From the NCBI GenBank assembly GCA_030681515.1, contig JAUXSE010000054.1:1-40513 (forward strand): a stretch of 40,513 nucleotides of DNA, written 5' to 3'. This stretch comes from Geothrix sp. Lineage in GTDB: Bacteria > Acidobacteriota > Holophagae > Holophagales > Holophagaceae. The notes under the pieces are model-generated. The model was not told the origin of the DNA and did no database searches. It saw only the letters and a program-made list of their open reading frames with translations. Each line of letters opens with the position of its first letter. Position 1 is the first letter of the stretch. Positions 1 to 7,442 of the stretch are shown piece after piece. The position numbers were made by a program, and so were the translations under genes.

Positions 1-954
1 GAGGTGACAGGGAAGGCGCGCGTCGTGTTCACCAACTCCGGCACCGAAGCGGTGATGACCGCGTTGCGTCTGGCGCGGGCCGCCACGGGCCGGTCGACCG
101 TGGTCATCTTTGAAGGCGCGTATCACGGCCACTCCGATGGCACGCTGGCGCAGCGGGCGGTCGGCGACACGCCGCTGGCATCAGAGCCGGTGGCGCCCGG
201 CATTCCCGCCAACGTCGCGCGCGACGTGATCGTCCTCGAGTACGGCACGCCGGAGTCGCTGGCAATCATTCGCAGCCGGGCCCACGAACTGGCGGCGGTC
301 CTGGTCGAGCCGGTGCAGAGTCGCCGGCCGGACTTTCAACCAGTCGAGTTCCTCCGCGAGTTGCGGGCGATCACCGCGGCGTCGGGCACGGCCTTGATCT
401 TCGACGAGATGATCACCGGCTTCCGGGCCCATCCGGCCGGCTGCCAGGGCCTGTTCGGCATTGAGGCCGACATCGCGACTTACGGCAAGATCATCGGCGG
501 CGGCATGCCCGTGGGCCTCTACGGTGGCCGCAAGGACATCATGGGCGTCGTGGCCCCCGATGGTCAGGTCTACCAGGCGGGCACACTGTCGGGCAACCCC
601 GTGGCCATGGCCGCGGGCCTCGCCACCATGGAAAAGCTCACCCCCGCTTTCTATGCCCAACTGGAAGCCAATGCCGCCAAGTGGGCCGCGGCCTTCGAGA
701 CCATCCCCGGCCTCCACTGCCCCCGCTACGGCAGCCTGCTCTGGCCTCTGTTCCAGGATGGGGTCAGGCGAAGCGACGCGGTGAAGGGCGAGGCCATCAG
801 CACCTTCAACCGCCTGCACAAGGCGCTGCTGGGCCAGGGTGTCTACCTGCCCCCCAGCGGCTACGAAGTGGCCTTCCTCGGCTCTGCCCACGGCGAGCCC
901 GAACTGGCCCACTTCAAACAGGCCGTGGCCGCCATCGCCAAGGACTTTGTCTGA
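1..954 (+). CDS. hemL: Glutamate-1-semialdehyde 2,1-aminomutase-like PLP enzyme, 5' truncated and apparently chimeric
   Basis: The frame is open to the left edge, so the N-terminus is missing; the first visible possible start is a GTG at 4. Counting from there, the PLP lysine is K162 in YGKIIGGGMPVG and the metal-like loop FDEMITGF lies at 133-140. Residues 172-316 match HemL well (YGGRKDIM, VYQAGTLSGNP), and hemE and hemN follow directly, so a role in converting glutamate-1-semialdehyde to 5-aminolevulinate fits the 3' half. Residues 1-165 instead resemble the aminotransferase domains embedded in NRPS/PKS enzymes (APGIPAN, YGTPES, VEPVQSRRPDFQP); true HemL proteins have a different sequence there. 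The switch falls around 485-520, in the conserved PLP-lysine segment. The whole is therefore either a natural recombinant or an assembly join. Confidence 0.75.
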   Translation, partial: EVTGKARVVFTNSGTEAVMTALRLARAATGRSTVVIFEGAYHGHSDGTLAQRAVGDTPLASEPVAPGIPANVARDVIVLEYGTPESLAIIRSRAHELAAVLVEPVQSRRPDFQPVEFLRELRAITAASGTALIFDEMITGFRAHPAGCQGLFGIEADIATYGKIIGGGMPVGLYGGRKDIMGVVAPDGQVYQAGTLSGNPVAMAAGLATMEKLTPAFYAQLEANAAKWAAAFETIPGLHCPRYGSLLWPLFQDGVRRSDAVKGEAISTFNRLHKALLGQGVYLPPSGYEVAFLGSAHGEPELAHFKQAVAAIAKDFV

Positions 955-1242
955 AACCGCAGATGGCGCAGACCCTATGCACCTAGCGGGGCACCACAAG
1001 GCATGAAAACCATAGATCATCTGCAAACTGAACCTAGAGGCGATGGGATGATTCGATCCACCGCAAGGGAAATAACAAAAAAGTAACCACAAAGGACACA
1101 AAGAACACAAAAAAGGCCCCTGGACCCCGCGCCTGTTCCCCTTTGTGCCTTTTGTGTCCTTTGTGGCCAATTTGCAGTTAGCTCTCATGACAGATGCCTC
1201 ACCTACCGAGCTTTTCATCTTCCATCTGCGTTATCTGCGGTT
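955..1242. repeat. Nested inverted-repeat intergenic element
   Basis: This gap between hemL and hemE holds no gene. Its ends form an inverted repeat: 955-972 (AACCGCAGATGGCGCAGA) pairs with 1225-1242 at 16 of 18 positions, and the two mismatches would be G-U pairs in RNA. Inside it, 1087-1102 (CCACAAAGGACACAAA) pairs perfectly with 1151-1166, and the similarity continues imperfectly for about ten more bases. The left outer arm starts directly after the hemL stop codon. The region is richer in A and T than its neighbours. A related element lies at 32445-32566. It could be a dispersed palindromic repeat or a folded transcript segment between hemL and hemE. Confidence 0.7.
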
Positions 1243-1265
1243 AGACATCATTTCCTGGAGTTCCG

Positions 1266-2252
1266 ATGCAGCCTCTTCTTCGTGTATTGAATGGCGAGAC
1301 CCTCGACAAGCCCCCGGTCTGGTTCATGCGCCAGGCCGGGCGCTTCCTGCCCGAGTACCGCGCCATCCGGGCCAAGGCCACCTTCGAGCAGCTGCTGAAC
1401 GATTCGGACCTGGCCGCGGAAGTATCGCTGCAACCCATCCGCCGCTTCCCGCAGATGGACGGCGCCATCATCTTCAGCGACATCCTGGTGATCCTGGATG
1501 CGCTGGGTTGCGAGGTCACCATCCCCGAGGGGGGACCGCGCATGGGCAAGACCCTCGATCAGATAGACATCCATCGTCCCCTCGACGAATCCATCTTCGA
1601 ACCCGTGCAGGCAGCCATCCGCAAGGTGAAGGCCAACCTCCCACCGCAGGTCACCATGCTCGGTTTCGCGGGCGCCCCCTGGACCCTGCTGGCCTACGGC
1701 ATCGAGGGGAAGGGCAGCAAGAGCTGGTCGAAGGCCAAGGCCTTCCTCCACCAGAATCCTGTCCTCGCCCAGAAGTGGATGGACAAGCTGGCGGATGCCG
1801 CCGCCCGCCTGCTGAACCTGCACATCGAAGCGGGCGCCCAGGGCGTGCAGCTCTTTGACACCTGGGCTGGCGAGCTGGACGCGGACGACTACGCGACCTT
1901 TGCGCTGCCCGCCGTGGAGCGCACCCTGTCCCAGGTGACCGCGGCTCCCGCCCTGTTCTTCGCCCGCACGGGGTACCTGCCGGATGCCCTGAACAACCTG
2001 TCCTGCAAGGGCCTGGCGGTGCCCTGGCAGGTGCCCATCCGCGAGGCCCGGCGCCGGTTCCCGAAGATGGTGCTCCAGGGCAACCTGGACCCCGTGGCCC
2101 TGCTGGCCGGCGCCGAGCCCGCCCGGCGGAAGGCCCGGGCCATCGTGGACGCCATGAAGGGTCACCCCCATATCTTCAACCTTGGCCATGGCCTGCTGCC
2201 CGAGACCGATCCCGCCGTGCTGGCGGCCGTCATCGAGGAGGTCAAGGCATGA
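1266..2252 (+). CDS. hemE: Uroporphyrinogen decarboxylase
   Basis: This cytoplasmic enzyme decarboxylates the four acetate side chains of uroporphyrinogen III to give coproporphyrinogen III in heme synthesis. The 328-residue protein is slightly short but complete for the family. It carries the N-terminal signature PPVWFMRQAGRFLPEYR (residues 16-32), the second signature GFAGAPWTLLAYG, the LFDTWAGEL segment and GNLDP near the C-terminus. The ATG is preceded by TGGAG at a normal distance (1256-1260). The stop overlaps the hemN start by four bases (ATGA), which indicates translational coupling with the next heme step. The inverted-repeat element upstream separates it from the hemL-like gene. Confidence 0.97.
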   Translation: MQPLLRVLNGETLDKPPVWFMRQAGRFLPEYRAIRAKATFEQLLNDSDLAAEVSLQPIRRFPQMDGAIIFSDILVILDALGCEVTIPEGGPRMGKTLDQIDIHRPLDESIFEPVQAAIRKVKANLPPQVTMLGFAGAPWTLLAYGIEGKGSKSWSKAKAFLHQNPVLAQKWMDKLADAAARLLNLHIEAGAQGVQLFDTWAGELDADDYATFALPAVERTLSQVTAAPALFFARTGYLPDALNNLSCKGLAVPWQVPIREARRRFPKMVLQGNLDPVALLAGAEPARRKARAIVDAMKGHPHIFNLGHGLLPETDPAVLAAVIEEVKA

Positions 2253-3619
2253 ACCCGCTCGCTGATCTCATCCGCCGCTATGATCGGCCCGGCCCGCGCT
2301 ACACGGGCTATCCCATGCCTCCGGTCTGGTCCGACGGCTTCCCGGAGCCCGAGGTCCTCGCGGCCCTCGACCGCGCCAACGCCCGCAGGGACGAGGCCCT
2401 GTCGCTCTACCTCCACATCCCCTTCTGCCCCCGCCGCTGCGCCTACTGCGGCTGCAACGTGGTGGTGAGCCCCCAGTACGATCCCGTGGAGGCCTACCTC
2501 GCGGCGGTGACGAAGGAGCTGGATCTCGTCTGCTCGCACCTGCCCGACCGCCGCAAGGCCCTGCAGCTGCACTGGGGCGGCGGCACGCCCACCTACCTCC
2601 ACGCGGCGGATCTCAGGCGCACCTTCCAGCTCTTCAAGGACCGCTTCGAGTTCCTGCCGGGCGCCGAGATCGCCATCGAGGTGGATCCCACCTACCTGGA
2701 GCCGGACCAGCTGCCGGCGCTCCGGGAGATGGGCTTCAACCGCGTCTCCTTCGGCGTGCAGGATCTGGACGAGAACGTGCAGGCCCTCATCACCCGCGGC
2801 CAGACCTGGGACCACACGCTCACGGCCATGCGCCAGTGCCGGGAGCTGGGTTTCGAGGGGGTGAACCTGGATCTGGTCTACGGGCTTCCCGGCCAGACCA
2901 TGGATACCTTCCGCCGCACCCTGGAGTCCACGCTGGAACTGTCGCCGGACCGCATGGCCATCTACGGCTTCGCGTACCTGCCCAGCATCATGCCCTTCCA
3001 GCGCAGCATCCCCGAGGAGACGCTGCCCACGCCGGAACTGCGCCTGGACCTGCTGCTGATGGCTTCGGAGATCCTGGAGAAGGCGGGCTACGTGGCCATC
3101 GGCATGGATCACTTCGCCCATCCCGAGGACCCCATGGCCCGGGCCGTGCAGGAGGGCCGCCTCATCCGCAACTTCATGGGCTACGCCGTGTCGGCCGGCT
3201 CGGACCTGGTGGGGTTCGGCCCCAGCGCCATCTCCAATGTGGCTGGGGTGTACTCCCAGAATGAAAAGATCCTCGCCAAGTGGGAACGCGGCATCACGGA
3301 CGGCCACCTGGCGGTCCACAAGGGGCACCGCCTGTCCGAGGATGACGAGCTGCGCCGCTGGGTGATCCATCACCTCATGGGCCACTTCGAGCTGCGCTGG
3401 GACGAGATCCAGCAGCGCTTCGGCGTGGATGGCCCGGTGCTCTTCGCGGAGGCCGTGGCGCAACTTCAGGAGGAGGTGCCCCAGGGCACCGTGGAGATCC
3501 GCCCCGAAGGCATCTTCATCACCCATCTGGGGCGGCGCTTCGTGCGCAACCTGGTGCAGCCCTTCGACGCCTACCTGGCCCAGCTCAGCGCCAGGACACC
3601 CTTCTCCCGGACGGTCTGA
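2249..3619 (+). CDS. hemN: Oxygen-independent coproporphyrinogen III dehydrogenase (radical SAM)
   Basis: This enzyme oxidatively decarboxylates coproporphyrinogen III to protoporphyrinogen IX without oxygen, using S-adenosylmethionine and a 4Fe-4S cluster. The 456-residue length is typical of true HemN. The cluster motif is C60-x3-C64-x2-C67-x-C69 in HIPFCPRRCAYCGCNVV; the extra cysteine after the third is typical of HemN and not of the related HemW. The N-terminal GPRYTGYP segment, HWGGGTPTYL and GMDHFAHPEDPMARA also match HemN. The start overlaps the hemE stop (ATGA). Use of the oxygen-independent enzyme points to anaerobic or facultative growth, although no oxygen-dependent alternative can be excluded outside the window. 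Confidence 0.95.
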   Translation: MNPLADLIRRYDRPGPRYTGYPMPPVWSDGFPEPEVLAALDRANARRDEALSLYLHIPFCPRRCAYCGCNVVVSPQYDPVEAYLAAVTKELDLVCSHLPDRRKALQLHWGGGTPTYLHAADLRRTFQLFKDRFEFLPGAEIAIEVDPTYLEPDQLPALREMGFNRVSFGVQDLDENVQALITRGQTWDHTLTAMRQCRELGFEGVNLDLVYGLPGQTMDTFRRTLESTLELSPDRMAIYGFAYLPSIMPFQRSIPEETLPTPELRLDLLLMASEILEKAGYVAIGMDHFAHPEDPMARAVQEGRLIRNFMGYAVSAGSDLVGFGPSAISNVAGVYSQNEKILAKWERGITDGHLAVHKGHRLSEDDELRRWVIHHLMGHFELRWDEIQQRFGVDGPVLFAEAVAQLQEEVPQGTVEIRPEGIFITHLGRRFVRNLVQPFDAYLAQLSARTPFSRTV

Positions 3620-3628
3620 ACCCGGCCA

Positions 3629-3656
3629 TTGAATAGTCAACCGGAAGATCTATATT
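3629..3656 (+). promoter_or_regulatory. Candidate sigma-70 type promoter for the secreted phosphatase-like gene
   Basis: A TTGAAT box (3629-3634) and a TATATT box (3651-3656) are separated by 16 bases, in the 144-base gap after hemN. The -10 box matches the consensus at five of six bases. It lies about 108 bases before the ATG at 3764. No mapped start site is available, so this is a motif match only. Confidence 0.45.
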
Positions 3657-3763
3657 GAGCCTGTGGAGACCCGCCCGCTGGGGCCAGGGCTCTGAGGCCC
3701 ACGGTCCCCCCGGTGGTTTCCGCGAACCGGCCTGGCTTTCCAGGTGATGTCGCGGAGGATTCC

Positions 3764-4270
3764 ATGTCCAGGACTCTGTTCCTGCTGCTCCCGGCTCTGG
3801 TGATCCAGGCCCAGGATTCGGCCATCCCGGGCGCCGTGGAGGTGCGCTCCGGCGTCTTTGTCCTGCGCGGGACGCCCAACGAGGGGACCTGCGCGGCGCT
3901 GAAGCGGCAACGCGTCACCCATGTGGTGGATCTGCGGCGCGATGGCGAGCCGAGCCTGGATTGCGAATCGGAGGCATCCCGGATGCAGGATCTGGGAATC
4001 CACTACCTGCGCTACGCCATCGGGAAGACGCCACCCGCCGGGGATTTCGACTTCCTGCGGACCTTCATGAAGGATCTGCCGAAGGGGTCCAGGGTGCTGT
4101 TCCACTGCAACAACGGCAACCGCGCCGCCGCAGCCGTCCTGCCGTGGCTGGTGCTGGACAGGGGCATGCCGCTGGAAGAGGCCTTTAGGATCGCCAGGAT
4201 CTCCGGGTTGCAGCTCCCCGAAACCGAGGAGGCGGTGCGGCGCTACCTGGGCAACCGGACACGCTCCTAG
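3764..4270 (+). CDS. Secreted phosphatase/rhodanese-like protein (DUF442-type fold)
   Basis: The 168-residue protein begins at ATG 3764, behind a CGGAGG ribosome binding site; an upstream in-frame start is less likely because it would place the hydrophobic segment internally. The N-terminus (MSRTLFLLLPALVIQAQ) looks like a cleaved signal peptide. The core has the pattern of small tyrosine-phosphatase-like or DUF442 proteins: VFVLRGTPNEGTCAALK, VVDLRRDGE and the catalytic-type loop HCNNGNRAAAA. That loop is C-x4-R, as in rhodaneses and DUF442, and not the C-x5-R of classical phosphatases. The substrate is unknown. Its stop codon shares the palindrome CTAG (4267-4270) with the stop of the opposing gene. 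Confidence 0.65.
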   Translation: MSRTLFLLLPALVIQAQDSAIPGAVEVRSGVFVLRGTPNEGTCAALKRQRVTHVVDLRRDGEPSLDCESEASRMQDLGIHYLRYAIGKTPPAGDFDFLRTFMKDLPKGSRVLFHCNNGNRAAAAVLPWLVLDRGMPLEEAFRIARISGLQLPETEEAVRRYLGNRTRS

Positions 4271-5259
4271 AGCTTCAGCGGGGACAGGATCATCCAGATT
4301 CCGACCATCAGGGTGAAGATCCCGGCGAGGATGAGGGCGCTCCAGGCGAGGCGCGCCTGCATCCGGGGCAGGGCCTCCGCCAGGCTCTTGCGGGCGCGGA
4401 AGGGGGACAGGACGCCCACGCCCAGGCCGGCGATCGCCCCGCCCAGCAGCGTCCCGTAGATCGGGTAGCCCACGAACCCGTACTCTCGCTGGAGGAGGCA
4501 GAAGGGGCAGTGGTGGGTGGGGAGCTCGTAGATGTAGAGGCAGAAGAAGGAGATGAGCGAAGCCACGGACACGAGGAGGAAGGCGAGGCTCAGGAGCGAG
4601 AACGCCACGGCACCCCGGCGGGCGCGCAGCAGAAGCGCCCCGGCCGCCATCAGGGCCCCGAAGGTGATCCAGAAGACCGGCTGCATGATCCGCGGGGGCA
4701 ATCCGGCGAGCTCGGCGGCCAGTCCCTGGCGGCCCTGGCCGAAGAGGCTGCCGCAGCAGGAGGTCAGCACATCGGCCTTCAATCCCGAAAGGTAGCGCCA
4801 CTGGAGCCAGGTCTCCGCCAGCACCAGGGGCACCAGGACGAGCAGCAGGGCGTACTTGGGCCGGATCAGCGGATAGTCGCGGCCCTGGGTGTCGGCCCGG
4901 TGGAGGATCAGCCAGACCCCGGCGAGCAGGCAGGTCGCGAGCTTCGCCAGGAGTGTGGGATAGCCGAAGGGGTTCGCGGCCAGGGAGCCGGCCGCGCACA
5001 TGGCGCCCACGAACTGGGTATGCAGGCTGTCCGCGGTGAAGATGAACAGGAACAGCGACAGGATCTGGATCACCAGGGCGTTGGCCACCAGGGTGGACAC
5101 CAGGTAGGTGCGGCGCTCCAGGTCGAGTTGCGCGTCACTGCCACTCTGGAGGTTCCAGCCGCGGAGGATGCGGAATCCCTGCCAGCCGGCCGCCGCCAGC
5201 AGCAGGCTCACGAGCCCGGAGGCGAGCAGGAGCGCGAGGATGCCCGGGTGCTGGATCAC
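4267..5259 (-). CDS. Cysteine-rich polytopic membrane protein of the NosL/ABC operon
   Basis: I do not recognise a named family. The 330-residue protein has about eight hydrophobic helices (near residues 6-28, 52-75, 103-122, 135-153, 190-210, 214-243, 260-282 and 302-325). Between them lie conserved-looking cysteine segments: GAMCAAGSLAANPFG, TSCCGSLFG and HHCPFCLLQREYGFVGYP. The CPFC motif followed by LLQRE recalls the redox motifs of DsbB or VKOR-type membrane oxidoreductases, but the topology is not clearly either. It overlaps the upstream ABC ATPase gene by four bases (ATGA) and ends the operon that begins with nosL. A role in copper or thiol-redox handling is inferred from this context. 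Confidence 0.6.
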   Translation of the reverse strand: MIQHPGILALLLASGLVSLLLAAAGWQGFRILRGWNLQSGSDAQLDLERRTYLVSTLVANALVIQILSLFLFIFTADSLHTQFVGAMCAAGSLAANPFGYPTLLAKLATCLLAGVWLILHRADTQGRDYPLIRPKYALLLVLVPLVLAETWLQWRYLSGLKADVLTSCCGSLFGQGRQGLAAELAGLPPRIMQPVFWITFGALMAAGALLLRARRGAVAFSLLSLAFLLVSVASLISFFCLYIYELPTHHCPFCLLQREYGFVGYPIYGTLLGGAIAGLGVGVLSPFRARKSLAEALPRMQARLAWSALILAGIFTLMVGIWMILSPLKL

Positions 5260-5975
5260 GGACCCGCCACGATCCGGCCGTCCCGCATCTCCACCACGGC
5301 ATCCGCCAGCGGGGAACCGTACACGATGGGATCGTGGCTCGCGATGAGCAGGGTCCTGCCCGCGGCCTTGAATTGGCCCATGAGATCCATGAACTCCTCC
5401 GAGAGCCGGGAATCCAGGTGGGCCGTGGGTTCGTCCGCGATGACCACGGCGGGATCGTTGATGAGGGCCCTCGCGATGGCCACCCGCTGGGCCTCGCCCC
5501 CGGAAAGCCGGTCCACGGAGGCGTGCAGGTGCCGCGATAGCCCGAGGCCCTCCAGGCGCTCGATGGCCCGGGCTTCGACGAACCGGCGGTCCTCGCCCGT
5601 GGGATAGGTGGGCAGCATCACGTTCTCCAGGACGGAGATGCCGCGCACCAGGTTGAACTGCTGGAAGATGAACCCGAAGGTGCGCCGCCGGATGGCCGTG
5701 AGGAAGCGTTCGGGCAGGCTGGTGATTTCCAGGGAGTCGCCCTCGGCGAGCTGGAGCAGGGTGCCGGCGGGCAGGCCGTGGAGGTGGATGCGGCCGGAAG
5801 TGGGCCGGGCCATGCAGCCGATCAGGGTGAGCAGGGTGGTCTTGCCAGAGCCGCTGGGGCCCTTGAGCACGGTGAGTTTGCCGGCGGGGATGTCCAGACT
5901 GACGCCGTCCACGGCGGTGAAGGGAGTGGCCAGCCCGGCCTGATAGGTCTTCACGACCTGGGCGAGTTGGATCAT
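5256..5975 (-). CDS. ABC transporter ATP-binding protein (MacB/LolD type)
   Basis: The 239-residue protein is a stand-alone ABC ATPase of the type that pairs with FtsX-like permeases. It has Walker A GPSGSGKTT (39-47), the Q-loop region FQQFNLV, the signature LSGGEAQRVA (157-166), Walker B VVIADEPT and the switch histidine in IASHDP. Start codon ATG 5975 overlaps the permease stop by one base (TGATG), and its own stop overlaps the next gene by four bases. These overlaps and the order nosL, small protein, permease, ATPase, membrane protein argue for one transcript. FtsX-type systems usually act by conformational signalling or by extracting lipoproteins and do not import nutrients; the cargo here is unknown. 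Confidence 0.88.
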   Translation of the reverse strand: MIQLAQVVKTYQAGLATPFTAVDGVSLDIPAGKLTVLKGPSGSGKTTLLTLIGCMARPTSGRIHLHGLPAGTLLQLAEGDSLEITSLPERFLTAIRRRTFGFIFQQFNLVRGISVLENVMLPTYPTGEDRRFVEARAIERLEGLGLSRHLHASVDRLSGGEAQRVAIARALINDPAVVIADEPTAHLDSRLSEEFMDLMGQFKAAGRTLLIASHDPIVYGSPLADAVVEMRDGRIVAGP

Positions 5976-7111
5976 CAGGACCTCATCGCCGCATCGGGAT
6001 CCACCGTGGCCGCGCGCCAGATGGGCACCAGGGTGGCGGCGGTGTAGGGCAGCACGGTGAGGAAGAAGAGCACCGTGAGCTGGTAGCCGTCCAGGGCGGG
6101 CACCAGCCGGTAGCGCGGGAAGAGCACGGACCAGCCCTTGAGGGCGTGCTCGAAGAGGGTGGCCGAGAAGAAGAAGACATGGGCGTAGGCCAGGAGGACG
6201 CCCCCCAGGAAGGCCGTCAGCGAGACCACCGCCCCCTCCCAGAATTTCAGCAGCAGCACATCGGCGCTTTCCCATCCGATGGACTTGAGGATGCCGATCT
6301 CCTTGCGCTCCTCCGCAGACAGGCCCGTGGCCTTGTCCCAGGCGAAGATGATGAAGGAAAGGACGGCCGAGGCGAACACCACGACCATGAGCCCGCCCCG
6401 CCAGTCGAAGATGGCCTCGTAGGTGCGGAGAATCTCGGATTTCAGGATGGGGCGGGTGTCCGGGAACCGCTCGACGATCTTGGCGGCGATGGTGGGGAGT
6501 TCTCTTGGGTTTCCCGCCGTCACCGCCAGGTCGGTGGCCAAGCCCTCCGGGAGGTTGAAGAGGGACCGGACATCCCGCGGAGACATCAGGATGAGGTCGG
6601 AGGACACCAACTCGGATGCCTCCGGCAGGACCTTCTGGACGGTGAAGAGCGTGGGCAGACCGGCGTAGCCGCGGAGGCTGATCATGTCGCCCTCCTGCAC
6701 GCGCATGGTCCGGGCGACGCCCTGGCCGATCCATACGGAATCGGCCGCCAGGGCCGTGTCGCTGGTGGCCATGAGGGTGAGATTCCCGCCGTAGACCGGG
6801 TCGTAGTAGTAGCCCCAGAGCCTCGGCTGGACCTCCTCCACGCCGCGGATGGCCCGGATGGCCTCGGCCTGGGCGGCGGGCATGGGATCGTGGCGGCCCG
6901 CCACCATGCGCTGCACGACCATGTCGGGTGCGTGGACGAGGAGTTCCCGGGCTTCGCGCTTGAGGGCCTGGACGAAGAAGACCAGGGAGGCGAGCACGAA
7001 GACGACCAGTGTGTAGACGCAGATCAAGGCCAGGTTCCGCCCCTTCCGCCTCAGCAGGGATGAGAGGGCGAAATCAAGGATGTTGCGGTAGCGCTGGACG
7101 GGGGGGCGCAT
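5975..7111 (-). CDS. FtsX/MacB-like ABC transporter permease
   Basis: The 378-residue protein has one N-terminal helix (LALICVYTLVVFVLASLVFFVQ), a periplasmic domain of roughly 220 residues and three C-terminal helices. The C-terminal part contains the FtsX-type coupling segment SAEERKEIGILKSIGWES, followed by hydrophobic stretches near FWEGAVVSLTAFLGGVLL and LTVLFFLTVLPYTAATLVP. The ATG at 7111 was chosen because residues before it in frame are low-complexity and overlap the preceding gene; MRPPVQRYRNILDFALSSLLRRKGRN looks like a normal start. The start lies 38 bases inside the upstream small gene. It presumably forms a dimer energised by the adjacent ATPase. Confidence 0.85.
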   Translation of the reverse strand: MRPPVQRYRNILDFALSSLLRRKGRNLALICVYTLVVFVLASLVFFVQALKREARELLVHAPDMVVQRMVAGRHDPMPAAQAEAIRAIRGVEEVQPRLWGYYYDPVYGGNLTLMATSDTALAADSVWIGQGVARTMRVQEGDMISLRGYAGLPTLFTVQKVLPEASELVSSDLILMSPRDVRSLFNLPEGLATDLAVTAGNPRELPTIAAKIVERFPDTRPILKSEILRTYEAIFDWRGGLMVVVFASAVLSFIIFAWDKATGLSAEERKEIGILKSIGWESADVLLLKFWEGAVVSLTAFLGGVLLAYAHVFFFSATLFEHALKGWSVLFPRYRLVPALDGYQLTVLFFLTVLPYTAATLVPIWRAATVDPDAAMRS

Positions 7112-7400
7112 GGGGGCTCGGGAAGGTTGGTGGGGCCAGGAGGGAACCGGACGGGAAATGATCCAGTCCCATGGGATGGTCCTGGAAGGCCGCGTGTCGG
7201 TCGGCCATGGCGGGATGCCGGGTGTAGCGGGCCTCGGTGAAGAGGCAGAGATCCGTGAGGCCGAGGCTGCGCACCAGGGCGGCGCTGGATTGGCGCTGGT
7301 GCGCCGCGCGGCGCTCCTGGGATTCCGCATGGAGGAGCATGGCCAGGAACAGCGCCGATTGGGCGCCCATCAGGGACAGGCAGAGGGTGGATTTGCGCAT
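7074..7400 (-). CDS. Small membrane-anchored protein of the NosL/ABC operon
   Basis: The 108-residue protein starts with a hydrophobic anchor (KSTLCLSLMGAQSALFLAMLLHA) followed by a polar domain containing LGLTDLCLFTEARYTRHPAM and FQDHPMGLDHFPSGSLL. This second part looks like a compact conserved core with many aromatic, His and acidic residues; I recall similar sequences beside related transporters but cannot verify it. The last 38 bases overlap the permease start in another frame, so the final proline-rich dozen residues may be only a by-product of the overlap. It lies between nosL and the permease on the same strand. The function is unknown; a periplasmic partner of the FtsX-like permease is one possibility. 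Confidence 0.6.
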   Translation of the reverse strand: MRKSTLCLSLMGAQSALFLAMLLHAESQERRAAHQRQSSAALVRSLGLTDLCLFTEARYTRHPAMADRHAAFQDHPMGLDHFPSGSLLAPPTFPSPHAPPRPALPQHP

Positions 7401-7442
7401 GGACGGGCGGGCCTTCAGGGATAGTCCCTCACAGGATAGCCG

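Noticed and set aside
2162-3640. 492-residue open frame on the minus strand
   Set aside because: It is antisense to hemN and has no domain.
3764-4270. Classical protein tyrosine phosphatase
   Set aside because: The active-site loop is C-x4-R (CNNGNR), as in rhodanese or DUF442 proteins; phosphatases have C-x5-R.
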